Position numbers and translations under genes: made by a program. A DNA stretch of 5,884 bases from assembly GCA_050313995.1 (NCBI GenBank), contig JBNPMM010000008.1; one strand, given 5' to 3'. The notes beneath the pieces were generated by a model. The model ran no database searches. It was not told the origin of the DNA and worked only from the letters and a program-made list of their open reading frames with translations. Source of the stretch: JAUMWX01 sp023394215. Its GTDB lineage: Bacteria; Bacillota; Clostridia; Tissierellales; Peptoniphilaceae. Positions 1-5,086 of this stretch are shown in pieces; the first letter of the stretch is position 1, and each line of letters opens with the position of its first letter.

Positions 1-1
1 C

Positions 2-499
2 CTACCAAGTATGAAAACAAGTGCTTCAAATAAGGAAGACGGTTCTAAAAAGTTGTTTAATAATACAAGGGTAACAGTGTTTGATAAAGTATCTTATACA
101 AACCTAATACCTGGTAAAGAATACACAGTAAAAGGTAAATTGATGGACAAGGCTACAAACAGTCCTTTGCTTGTAGACGAAAAAGAAGTCACAGCAGAGA
201 AGAAATTTATAGCTGAAGCAAAGGAAGGATTCGTAGAAGTTGAATTTATATTTAATGCAAGTGAGTTAAAGGGTAAGAAACTTGTAGTCTTTGAAGATTT
301 GCTTGATAAAAAAGGTTTACTATTAAGCCATGCCGATATTAATGATATAGATCAAACTGTAATCGTAAATGAAAATCCTAAGACCGGCGATAATATTAAT
401 CTTATATTTAATATGTTTATGTCTCTTGGTGCAATAGTTCTTATGTTGAGTTTGGTATTTCTTAGAAAAGAAACTAAGAGTATAAAGAATAAGGAGTAA
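2..499 (+). CDS. VaFE-repeat, sortase-anchored surface protein (3' end only)
   Basis: The reading frame is open to the left edge (first complete codon at 2), so the N-terminus and signal peptide lie outside the window; the ATG at 11 is internal. Counting from that Met, residues about 18-119 form one VaFE/TQ-type Ig-like domain, with a D-K-V-S-Y strand (25-29), G-K-L-M-D (42-46), V-F-E-D (93-96) and a closing D-Q-T-V (114-117). In this family a Thr near the first strand and the late Gln form an intramolecular ester bond; T22 and Q115 are the likely pair (inference). An LPXTG-like signal NPKTGD (122-127), a hydrophobic segment (about 130-151) and a basic tail (R152 onward) make a sortase anchoring signal. 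Such proteins are wall-linked adhesins or pilus-like stalks. Its codons are less AT-biased than those of the replication genes. Family call confident; ligand unknown. Confidence 0.88.
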   Translation, partial: LPSMKTSASNKEDGSKKLFNNTRVTVFDKVSYTNLIPGKEYTVKGKLMDKATNSPLLVDEKEVTAEKKFIAEAKEGFVEVEFIFNASELKGKKLVVFEDLLDKKGLLLSHADINDIDQTVIVNENPKTGDNINLIFNMFMSLGAIVLMLSLVFLRKETKSIKNKE

Positions 500-569
500 A
501 AGTATTTTATGGATAATTAAAATATTAAGTTTTTACTAAATTAAAAAGTAAATTATGTTTAGATGGGGC

Positions 570-592
570 GGGGGTGTTTTATTTACATCCCC
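570..592 (+). terminator. Hairpin downstream of the surface protein gene
   Basis: An 8-bp stem (570-577 with 585-592, one G-U pair) closes a 7-nt T-rich loop. It is the first G/C-rich hairpin after the surface protein gene, but no T-run follows, so it is a weak intrinsic terminator or only an mRNA 3'-end stabiliser. The CCCC arm could alternatively pair with ATGGGG at 563-568. Confidence 0.35.
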
Positions 593-698
593 ATTATTAG
601 CGAAATAAAAAATGTCACAAAATAATGATTTCATGACTTATTCGTTAGCTTTTTAACTATGTTTTAATTTATTGAATTTTATGGGAATTAATCGCACC

Positions 699-850
699 TG
701 TAAAATTTAATAAACCACGGCTAACGGGATAATGATACTTATGTAGAGTAAGATAGCTTCAAACTCGCATCTGGGGGAGTACCTCGCAGTAGCAATAAGT
801 TATAACTTATTGACTAATGGCTGAAAGCAGCTTAGGTTGTAAAATTTAAT
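699..850 (+). repeat. 13-nt direct repeat TGTAAAATTTAAT (699-711 and 838-850)
   Basis: The same 13 bases occur twice, 139 nt apart, bracketing the GC-richer part of the inverted-repeat region. In AT-rich DNA a 13-mer made almost entirely of A and T can recur by chance, so a target-site duplication is possible but unproven. Confidence 0.4.
793..812. repeat. Perfect 20-bp palindrome
   Basis: CAATAAGTTA is followed directly by its exact reverse complement, with no spacer. As RNA it would form a hairpin with a small loop; as DNA it could be a dimeric protein-binding site. It sits directly 5' of the bulged stem at 814-835. Confidence 0.6.
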
Positions 851-906
851 TTTCTTGAGGATAAGAAATAAAAATATGTAAATATATAAAACAAAATAGT
901 TGATGT

Positions 907-1009
907 TTAAAAGCAGGATTAAAAATACTAATCCTGCTTTAATATATTTAAAATAAATCTACCTCCCAAAAAAGGGAGGCAAGATTAATTCTCGTAAATA
1001 TTAAATTTT
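907..1009 (-). ncRNA. Predicted antisense (counter-transcribed) RNA controlling repA
   Basis: A perfect consensus promoter on the minus strand (1016-1044) predicts a start near 1009. Leftward transcription runs about 100 nt through two hairpins: a 6-bp CCTCCC/GGGAGG stem with a six-U loop (962-979) and a 12-bp stem (910-921 with 929-940) followed by UUUU, which would end the transcript. No ORF lies on this strand, so the product should be RNA. It would be complementary to the 5' leader of any repA mRNA started upstream of about 905. RepA_N plasmids of the pSK41/pSK1 type are known to limit Rep synthesis with a short antisense RNA from the rep leader, and the position here fits. The function is inferred; the promoter and hairpins are seen directly. 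I found no convincing plus-strand repA promoter upstream. Confidence 0.65.
908..940 (-). terminator. 12-bp hairpin ending the antisense RNA
   Basis: Perfect 12-bp arms (910-921 and 929-940) surround a 7-nt loop. On the minus strand the stem runs into four U residues and then A-rich sequence, a moderate intrinsic terminator. On the plus strand it is followed by TTTAATAT, so it could also slow transcription coming from the left toward repA. Confidence 0.55.
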
Positions 1010-1015
1010 AATTAA

Positions 1016-1044
1016 ATTATAGTGAAAAAAAACTTTATTGTCAA
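1016..1044 (-). promoter_or_regulatory. Consensus sigma-70/SigA promoter for the antisense RNA
   Basis: Read on the minus strand this is TTGACA (1044-1039), exactly 17 bp, then TATAAT (1021-1016): both hexamers and the spacing are perfect. It points away from repA, whose start codon is 31 nt to the right. This is the strongest promoter match in the window. Confidence 0.85.
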
Positions 1045-1074
1045 ATTTTTTTTATCAAAAAAAAGGAAATCAAG

Positions 1075-2127
1075 ATGAATAATTTCAAGAAAATTAACAA
1101 ATATGAAAAACTTAGGAATACTTTTTATATATTTCCAAAGTGGCTAAACTGTATAGATGTATCAGCAAACACAAAAATTGTATATATGTTTTTATTAGAT
1201 AGGTATAATTTATCTGTAAAAAATAATTGGGTAGATGATGAAGGAAATATTTATTTATATTTTTCTTACGATTCATTAGCTAAAATAACAAACACTTCAA
1301 AAGTTACAATAGTGAGGGCTATGAAAGAACTTGAAGAAAAAGAATTGTTAATAAAAAAAAGACAATTAAATAAACCTAATCGAATTTATCTTTTAGAGCC
1401 TACCGATCAATATTTAGATTTACTTTTAGCATCTTCAGTAATATCTGAAGACGAATTTACCGATTACAAAGATAAAGATAATTACGAAAAAAATAACAAA
1501 GAATTAGATGGAAAACAGTCTACAAATGTTGAAATTTACAGTAAGTATCAAAATGATACCACCAGAAGTATCAAAATGATACCACCAGAAGTATCAAAAA
1601 GATACTCTAATAATACTAATATTAATAATAATTTAAATAATAATATATATAATAATCTATCAATCAATAATAATACTAATATAAATAAAAAAAGTGAAGG
1701 GTTGATTGAGATAGAAAATAAAAGATTTTCAAAAGATGAAATAAAAAAATTTATACATCAAAAAATTTTCTATGAAGAAAATAAAAATTTAATATCAGGT
1801 TATCGGAGAACATATATTGATGATTTGGTAGATATTTTAACAAATGCTATCTATGATAAAAAAGATTTAGTAATAAATTCAGCACCAGTTGAATATGAAA
1901 ACTTTTTAAAAATTACTTCGAAAGTGAATATGGCAGTATTTTTAGAAATTTCAGAATTTTTAATTAATAATCAAAGTAATATTAAAAATGTAAAAGGGTA
2001 TTGCTTATCAATGCTTTATAATGGTTGTGAAGGAGCAGAAATTACTAAAAATCAACTTGAGAATATAAGATATAAAAATACTGATAAGCTATATCAAGCA
2101 GACCTCAAGCGAGGTCTTTTATTATAA
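1075..2127 (+). CDS. repA: RepA_N-family plasmid replication initiator
   Basis: Initiates plasmid replication by binding iterons at the origin and helping load host replication proteins. The 350-aa length and layout fit the RepA_N family. Residues 1-112 are the conserved DNA-binding domain (F-Y-x-F-P-K-W at 17-23, a winged-helix stretch around 64-95 with S-Y-D-S-L-A-K and V-T-I-V-R-A-M-K-E-L, ending I-Y-L-L-E-P). A variable linker (about 115-207) follows, then a C-terminal host-adapted domain (about 210-350). The linker is extremely Asn-rich at 178-207. Its DNA holds the 23-bp iterons and the AT-rich stretch, so linker composition is probably dictated by the origin rather than by protein function. 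The start is chosen by AAAGGA at 1062-1067, 7 nt before ATG. The last codons overlap a terminator hairpin. An antisense RNA likely controls expression. Family confident; origin assignment inferred from relatives. Confidence 0.93.
   Translation: MNNFKKINKYEKLRNTFYIFPKWLNCIDVSANTKIVYMFLLDRYNLSVKNNWVDDEGNIYLYFSYDSLAKITNTSKVTIVRAMKELEEKELLIKKRQLNKPNRIYLLEPTDQYLDLLLASSVISEDEFTDYKDKDNYEKNNKELDGKQSTNVEIYSKYQNDTTRSIKMIPPEVSKRYSNNTNINNNLNNNIYNNLSINNNTNINKKSEGLIEIENKRFSKDEIKKFIHQKIFYEENKNLISGYRRTYIDDLVDILTNAIYDKKDLVINSAPVEYENFLKITSKVNMAVFLEISEFLINNQSNIKNVKGYCLSMLYNGCEGAEITKNQLENIRYKNTDKLYQADLKRGLLL
1543..1605 (+). repeat. 23-bp iterons inside repA (likely replication origin, oriV)
   Basis: A 23-bp unit beginning AAGTATCAAAATGATACC repeats exactly at 1543-1565 and 1566-1588; a third, partial copy (1589-1605) has one mismatch. 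Each full unit contains the inverted repeat GTATCA-AAA-TGATAC. Tandem iterons in the middle of the rep coding sequence are the recognised origin arrangement of RepA_N plasmids; binding by this RepA is inferred. Confidence 0.8.
1606..1690. other. AT-rich candidate DNA-unwinding element
   Basis: Directly after the iterons come about 85 bp of nearly pure A/T, built from AAT/ATA triplets and coding the Asn-rich linker of RepA. The 15-mer TAATAATACTAATAT occurs at 1608-1622 and again at 1668-1682. Position and composition fit the melting region of an iteron origin; low GC alone would be weak evidence in this genome. Confidence 0.55.
2100..2120 (+). terminator. Terminator overlapping the 3' end of repA
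   Basis: A 7-bp stem (AGACCTC 2100-2106 with GAGGTCT 2111-2117), an AAGC loop and a short T-run lie within the last repA codons, before the TAA at 2125-2127. It would attenuate transcription of the two genes downstream unless they have their own promoter. Confidence 0.6.
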
Positions 2128-2143
2128 AAAATAGGAGGCAAAA

Positions 2144-2581
2144 ATGGACGATTCAGCAAAGGTAGTAAGCATTTTATTTAAAACTCAAAACTTTACTTAT
2201 AGGACTTTAAGAAATATAATTAATTATCTTAAAGATTCAAGAAATTTTGAAAAATTTGAAAAAAAAGGTTTAATGGATTATGATAAGTTTATAAAAAGCT
2301 CTGAAAAATTTTATAAAGTTGACTTGTTTGAGATAGACAAAAGATTGCTATCAAGCGTTATGAAAAAATATAACTTGAGTTATACGATTCACAAAAATAA
2401 TGACAACACATATAGGTTTCTTTGTAAGTCGAGGTCAGGAATCGTAGATTTAGAAAAAATTGATTTAGCTTTAAATGACTATGAAGAAGCCAGAACCAAA
2501 CTAAATAGAATTGATAAGCTTATGATTTTCGCTAAAGAAAAGATCTTAAGAAGTGAAAAAGTATTGAAGAAAGAAAGGTAA
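2144..2581 (+). CDS. PcfB/DUF3801-like protein (conjugation-associated family)
   Basis: Encodes 145 aa, basic and soluble, with no signal peptide or membrane segment. The pattern resembles the PcfB/DUF3801 family of Gram-positive conjugative elements: a helical N-terminus, a short K-G-x-x-x-Y/D-K-F-I segment (41-50), a hydrophobic helix ending in K-K-Y-N-L-S-Y-T-I (74-82, matching the family's K-Y-G-V-x-Y-A-I), then Y-R-F-L-C-K-S-R (90-97) and a final D-x-A-L-x-x-Y helix (107-113). Relatives lie in conjugation operons, often next to the coupling ATPase, as accessory factors. Here no relaxase or coupling protein is visible, so the role is open. An excellent AGGAGG (2133-2138) lies 5 nt before ATG. 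The gene starts 16 nt after repA and ends 8 nt before the next gene. The family call rests on recognised pattern only and is moderate. Confidence 0.5.
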   Translation: MDDSAKVVSILFKTQNFTYRTLRNIINYLKDSRNFEKFEKKGLMDYDKFIKSSEKFYKVDLFEIDKRLLSSVMKKYNLSYTIHKNNDNTYRFLCKSRSGIVDLEKIDLALNDYEEARTKLNRIDKLMIFAKEKILRSEKVLKKER

Positions 2582-2589
2582 AGGTAGTT

Positions 2590-3099
2590 ATGTTTGGAGC
2601 TGTTATATCTTTATTAATGTTAGTTATTAATGGTGGATTATGGGCTATAAAAAAAGCAATTAAATATCTTGATAGCATGATAATATTTATATTATGCGTA
2701 GCTTTTTCGATTTTTATTTTACAAAAGATAAATCCGGAATTATTAGAAAATTATGAAGCTTTAATTATTACTTTACTTGCTTCAGGAACTATAGCATTTT
2801 TTTATAACAAATTAATAAAAACTATTTTTGAAAAATATTTTTTCTATAAAAAAGGTGAAGATTCTAAAGCTAATAAAGCTGTATTTGCGGTATATAATTT
2901 TATTGTCAGTTTTATGGCTGCATCAATCACAGTTTTTTTTATGCACGAAAATAATTTTATTATAAGAAAAAATACTACAGTTTTATTTTGGATATTTCTT
3001 GCTGTACTAACATTTGTATACTATAAGTTTAGGGTTTTGCAATTCGGATATGATATTGTAAAAGATTATATTGAAGATATAGAAGAAGAAATTGAATAA
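2590..3099 (+). CDS. Multi-pass membrane protein of unknown function
   Basis: Encodes 169 aa. Hydrophobic segments are visible at about 28-46, 56-73, 97-118 and 128-146, with a possible further one at 3-20. A basic loop (about 77-96, rich in Lys) separates the second and third, and the C-terminus is acidic (D-Y-I-E-D-I-E-E-E-I-E). There is no lipobox, sortase signal or catalytic motif. The gene begins 8 nt after the PcfB-like gene and is probably co-transcribed with it; AAAGG at 2580-2584 is the RBS. Membrane proteins beside PcfB-like genes are often conjugation- or entry-exclusion-related, but nothing in this sequence shows that. I do not recognise the family. Confidence 0.7.
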   Translation: MFGAVISLLMLVINGGLWAIKKAIKYLDSMIIFILCVAFSIFILQKINPELLENYEALIITLLASGTIAFFYNKLIKTIFEKYFFYKKGEDSKANKAVFAVYNFIVSFMAASITVFFMHENNFIIRKNTTVLFWIFLAVLTFVYYKFRVLQFGYDIVKDYIEDIEEEIE

Positions 3100-3109
3100 A
3101 TTCAATTTC

Positions 3110-3162
3110 AAATATATGTGGTCATTTTGACCAAATATATGTGGTCATTTTGACCACATATA
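3110..3162. promoter_or_regulatory. Tandem palindromic sites upstream of parA (candidate parS/ParB operator)
   Basis: A 23-bp unit is repeated exactly (3110-3132 and 3133-3155). Each contains GGTCA-TTT-TGACC. The second copy grows into a perfect inverted repeat with 12-bp arms (3136-3147 and 3151-3162). The same palindrome recurs at 5600-5616 and, one base shorter, at 5753-5764. Placement just upstream of parAB, plus dispersed copies, is typical of centromere sites or a KorB-like operator set. ParB is the obvious binder, although no binding is shown. Confidence 0.65.
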
Positions 3163-3170
3163 AAATTAAA

Positions 3171-3197
3171 TGATTAAAATGATTAAAATGATTGAAA
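3171..3197 (+). repeat. Three 9-bp direct repeats (TGATTAAAA)
   Basis: TGATTAAAA occurs at 3171-3179 and 3180-3188, with a variant (TGATTGAAA) at 3189-3197. They fill the gap between the palindromic sites and the hairpin before parA. They may be spacer DNA or part of the partition site; TAAAAT at 3175-3180 could also serve as a -10 box, though no well-spaced -35 exists. Confidence 0.5.
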
Positions 3198-3223
3198 AGA
3201 AGTCAAATAGACTTCTTTTTTTT
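3195..3223 (+). terminator. Intrinsic terminator immediately upstream of parA
   Basis: A 10-bp stem (3195-3204 with 3210-3219) with a 5-nt loop runs into an eight-T tract (3216-3223). It would end transcripts from the repA cluster. Only 22 nt separate it from the parA start, too few for a promoter downstream of it, so parA mRNA may begin upstream and pass through it. Confidence 0.75.
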
Positions 3224-3245
3224 ATGAAAGAAAGGATTAAAAAAT

Positions 3246-4043
3246 ATGAGTGCAAAAGTAATAGCGATTGCTAATCAAAAAGGTGGAGTAGGGAAAACTG
3301 CTACAAGTTTTAATTTGGCGTATGAATTTGTTAAGCATGAAAAAAAGGTGTTATGCATAGACTTAGATATGCAAGCTAATTTAACTAACTTACTTGGAAT
3401 TATTGATACATCAAAAGTAAAAGTAACTATGTCAAATTTATTTGAATATGTTTTAGAAGATAAGGAACTTCCTGATAAAGAAAGTTTTATTTTTAATAGC
3501 TACGGAATAGATTATATAGCATCAAATAAGAATTTAGCAGTTACTGAATCTATGCTTAAAATTGAACAAGGAACAGATAGAATACTTGAAATAATTTTGG
3601 ATGATTTTAGAAAAGACTATGATTTTATATTACTTGATTTATCGCCAAGCTTTAATACCTTGACGATGAATGCCTTATGCGGTGCTGATGAAGTTATAAT
3701 CCCGGTACAATGTGAGCTACTTAGTGTAATAGGGCTTGACTCGTTTCTTGGAAATGTAAATAAAATAAAAAAAAGACTTAATAATAATCTAAAAGTTTTG
3801 GGAATATTACTAACGATGGTCGATGATAGGCTTACTTTAACAAAAATAGTTAAAGAGCAGCTAAAAGCGATAAGTAAAAATTATAATATTTTTGCTACTG
3901 AAATAAAAAAATCAACAAGTGTAGGAAAAGCTGAGCTTGAGTTTAAACCTATTTCAGAATATGAAAAAAATAATAAGGTGGCAACAAATTATAAAAACTT
4001 ATGTGATGAAATATTGGAGATGATAGAAAATGAACGCATTTAA
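3246..4043 (+). CDS. parA: ParA partition ATPase (Walker-type, no N-terminal DNA-binding domain)
   Basis: Drives segregation of replicon copies by ATP-dependent, non-specific DNA binding along the nucleoid, stimulated by ParB at the centromere. The 265-aa protein begins almost at once with the deviant Walker A K-G-G-V-G-K-T (residues 12-18, signature Lys12 and catalytic Lys17). D-L-D-M-Q-A-N (39-45) is the A' motif and F-I-L-L-D-L-S-P (127-134) is Walker B. There is no N-terminal helix-turn-helix, so it belongs with Soj-like/type Ib ParAs, which do not repress their own operon; regulation then usually falls to ParB. The RBS is AAAGGA at 3231-3236, 9 nt before ATG. A terminator and tandem palindromes lie directly upstream. 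The end overlaps parB by 14 nt, indicating translational coupling. Confidence 0.95.
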   Translation: MSAKVIAIANQKGGVGKTATSFNLAYEFVKHEKKVLCIDLDMQANLTNLLGIIDTSKVKVTMSNLFEYVLEDKELPDKESFIFNSYGIDYIASNKNLAVTESMLKIEQGTDRILEIILDDFRKDYDFILLDLSPSFNTLTMNALCGADEVIIPVQCELLSVIGLDSFLGNVNKIKKRLNNNLKVLGILLTMVDDRLTLTKIVKEQLKAISKNYNIFATEIKKSTSVGKAELEFKPISEYEKNNKVATNYKNLCDEILEMIENERI

Positions 4044-4890
4044 TCAATTAAAAAATTTATATTCAGAAAATGAAGACAGTATAGAATTAATAGAACTTAA
4101 TAAAATACAAGATTATCCTAATCATCCTTATTTGATAGTTGAAAGTAGAGTAGATAATCTTGTAAAAAGTATAGAGGAATCGGGGTTAATATCTCCAATA
4201 ATCCTGCAAAAGATTGAAGATGATAATTACTATATTCTATCAGGTCACCATAGAAAAAGAGCTTACGAAAAACTTGGAAAAGAAAAAATAGAAGCTATTA
4301 TTAAAATTAACATAAGCGAAGAAGAAGCAAAAAGAATTATGATTGATAGTAACCTTTTTCAAAGATCATTTACAGACTTGAAACTTACAGAGAAGGCGAA
4401 AGTTCTTTCTATGAGATTTGAAGAAATAAAAGTAATGAAAAGTCTTGATGAGGATTTTCGGGAAAAATCGAACGGGTTAAAGTCAAGAGATATTTTAGCT
4501 AATGAATATAACATGAGTGAATCAAGTGTAAGAAGATACATTCAAATTAATAACCTAATAGATCAATTTAAATTTTTAGCTGATAGTAGCGAAATTTTGC
4601 CCTCAGAAGCCTTTAATTTGTCAAAATTGAGTAAATCTATGCAAAAGATGGTATACAAGCTTAAAACGCAAACTGAGGCTAAATTGAATTTATCTAAATT
4701 GTCAAAACTTAGTGAAAATTTAAGTTTTGAAGAAATTAAAGATATTTTAATTAAAAAACCTAAAGAAAAAACAGAAAGTGATATTAAAAAAGAAATAGAA
4801 AATTTCATAAAAAAATTAATGAAAAATTACCCGGAAAAAGATATTATGAAGGAGATAAGCGAAATTATAGAAAACAATTCAAATATTTGA
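4030..4890 (+). CDS. parB: ParB/Spo0J-family partition protein
   Basis: Binds centromere sites and activates ParA; many ParBs are CTP-dependent clamps. The 286-aa protein has the ParB N-terminal fold at about 18-112. It includes G-H-H-R-K-R-A (72-78), the counterpart of the G-E-R-R-x-R-A nucleotide-binding box, and D-S-N-L-F-Q-R (106-112), the counterpart of E-N-x-Q-R. The helix-turn-helix region is about 151-173 (S-R-D-I-L-A-N-E-Y-N-M-S-E-S-S-V-R-R-Y). Helical N-L-S-K-L-S-K is repeated at 196-202 and 220-226. The charged C-terminus probably dimerises. The His-His in place of Glu-Arg is a noticeable box variant. Its start lies inside parA with GGAGA at 4016-4020. The stop codon is part of the -35 box of the antitoxin promoter. 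Likely DNA targets are the GGTCA/TGACC palindromes (inference). Confidence 0.92.
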   Translation: MNAFNQLKNLYSENEDSIELIELNKIQDYPNHPYLIVESRVDNLVKSIEESGLISPIILQKIEDDNYYILSGHHRKRAYEKLGKEKIEAIIKINISEEEAKRIMIDSNLFQRSFTDLKLTEKAKVLSMRFEEIKVMKSLDEDFREKSNGLKSRDILANEYNMSESSVRRYIQINNLIDQFKFLADSSEILPSEAFNLSKLSKSMQKMVYKLKTQTEAKLNLSKLSKLSENLSFEEIKDILIKKPKEKTESDIKKEIENFIKKLMKNYPEKDIMKEISEIIENNSNI

Positions 4891-4915
4891 CAATATTATA
4901 AATTTATATTATTAT
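4887..4915 (+). promoter_or_regulatory. Promoter of the antitoxin RNA/toxN operon
   Basis: A perfect -35 TTGACA (4887-4892) is followed at exactly 17 bp by TATTAT (4910-4915), one base from consensus. The predicted start is near 4922, six bases before the first antitoxin repeat. The -35 shares bases with the parB TGA stop (4888-4890), so the toxin-antitoxin unit is fused tightly to the partition operon. Confidence 0.75.
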
Positions 4916-4927
4916 ATAAATGAAAAT

Positions 4928-5037
4928 ACGAGAACCCATGCGATAAGTTGGGAACTATAAAAAACGAGAATCTATGCGGTTAAGTTAGAAACTATAAAAA
5001 ACGAGAATCTATGCGGTTAAGTTAGAAACTATAAAAA
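4928..5037 (+). repeat. Three tandem 36-37-nt antitoxin repeats
   Basis: Units are at 4928-4963, 4964-5000 and 5001-5037. Units 2 and 3 are identical; unit 1 is one base shorter and differs mainly in the loop and in paired stem positions. The A-rich junctions (ATAAAAA/ACGAG) are likely processing sites, since ToxN-type enzymes cut in A-rich sequence. Confidence 0.93.
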
Positions 5038-5039
5038 AG

Positions 5040-5065
5040 AAGTGGTATCTAATACCACTTTTTTT
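5040..5065 (+). terminator. Terminator between antitoxin array and toxin gene
   Basis: A 9-bp stem (AAGTGGTAT 5040-5048 with ATACCACTT 5052-5060) is followed by five more T residues. In type III systems this element lets most transcripts end after the antitoxin, with occasional read-through into the toxin, keeping antitoxin in excess. Confidence 0.85.
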
Positions 5066-5086
5066 ATTATAATGAGGCGGTTTATT

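Larger units (their letters stand above)
614..850. other. Non-coding region rich in inverted repeats; possible structured RNA or mobile-element remnant
   Basis: No credible ORF exists here on either strand, yet the stretch is GC-richer than its flanks and full of pairings. There is a hairpin at 614-637 (GTCA/TGAC outer arms, AAAT/ATTT inner arms). CGTTAGC (643-649) is exactly complementary to GCTAACG (720-726). A perfect 20-bp palindrome lies at 793-812. A bulged stem at 814-835 pairs CTAA with TTAG and GCTG with CAGC around an AAAG loop. The 13-mer TGTAAAATTTAAT occurs at 699-711 and again at 838-850. It matches no riboswitch or housekeeping RNA that I recognise. It could be a structured non-coding RNA or the decayed end of an insertion sequence. 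The transcribed strand is unknown. Confidence 0.4.
4922..5065 (+). ncRNA. Type III antitoxin RNA (ToxI-like repeat array)
   Basis: Three tandem repeats (4928-4963, 36 nt; 4964-5000 and 5001-5037, 37 nt each and identical) lie between a strong promoter and a terminator, directly 5' of a ToxN-family gene. Each starts ACGAGAA and ends CTATAAAAA. Type III antitoxins are short pseudoknotted RNAs released from such an array by ToxN cleavage, and they inhibit the toxin by direct binding. Unit 1 can form CCCA/TGGG (4935-4938 with 4949-4952), while units 2 and 3 have TCTA/TAGA at the matching places: two paired, compensatory changes that support a real RNA stem. An alternative conserved pairing is AGTT with AACT. 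Repeat length and number resemble those of known ToxI and AntiQ RNAs. Confidence 0.88.

Noticed and set aside
820..836. Resemblance of GCTGAAAGCAGCTTAGG to a segment near the 3' end of 23S rRNA
   Set aside because: The match is short and imperfect and the flanking sequence does not follow rRNA; chance similarity is more likely.
817..849. Ten-codon ORF starting ATGGCTGAA
   Set aside because: No RBS, very short, and lies in the inverted-repeat region.
962..979. CCTCCC/GGGAGG hairpin as a Shine-Dalgarno sequester on the plus strand
   Set aside because: No start codon with a reading frame follows GGGAGG; repA has its own RBS at 1062-1067. It is better explained as part of the antisense RNA.
1038..1043. 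Plus-strand TTGTCA as a repA -35 box
   Set aside because: A 17-bp spacer would put the -10 in the A-rich RBS with no TATAAT-like match; these bases are the -35 of the minus-strand promoter.
3170..3274. Small 34-codon plus-strand ORF before and overlapping parA (starts M-I-K-M-I-K)
   Set aside because: No RBS, built from the 9-bp repeats and the terminator sequence, and it runs out of frame into parA. A leader peptide is conceivable but unsupported.
4359..4541. Minus-strand ORF of 60 codons within parB
   Set aside because: It lies fully inside a well-supported ParB gene, has no RBS on its strand and its Ser/Phe/Leu-rich product is the usual shadow of an A-rich coding strand.
4563..4808. Minus-strand ORF of 81 codons within parB
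   Set aside because: Also a shadow of parB, with low-complexity Leu/Ser/Phe composition and no start signals.
4928..5037. CRISPR-like array
   Set aside because: The repeats are directly tandem with no unique spacers and precede a ToxN-family gene, so they are an antitoxin RNA array.
5042..5086. Longer toxN reading frame from a GTG at 5042 or an ATG at 5072
   Set aside because: The GTG is inside the terminator stem and the ATG at 5072 overlaps the Shine-Dalgarno sequence; family alignment starts at the M-K-L-Y of the ATG at 5087.
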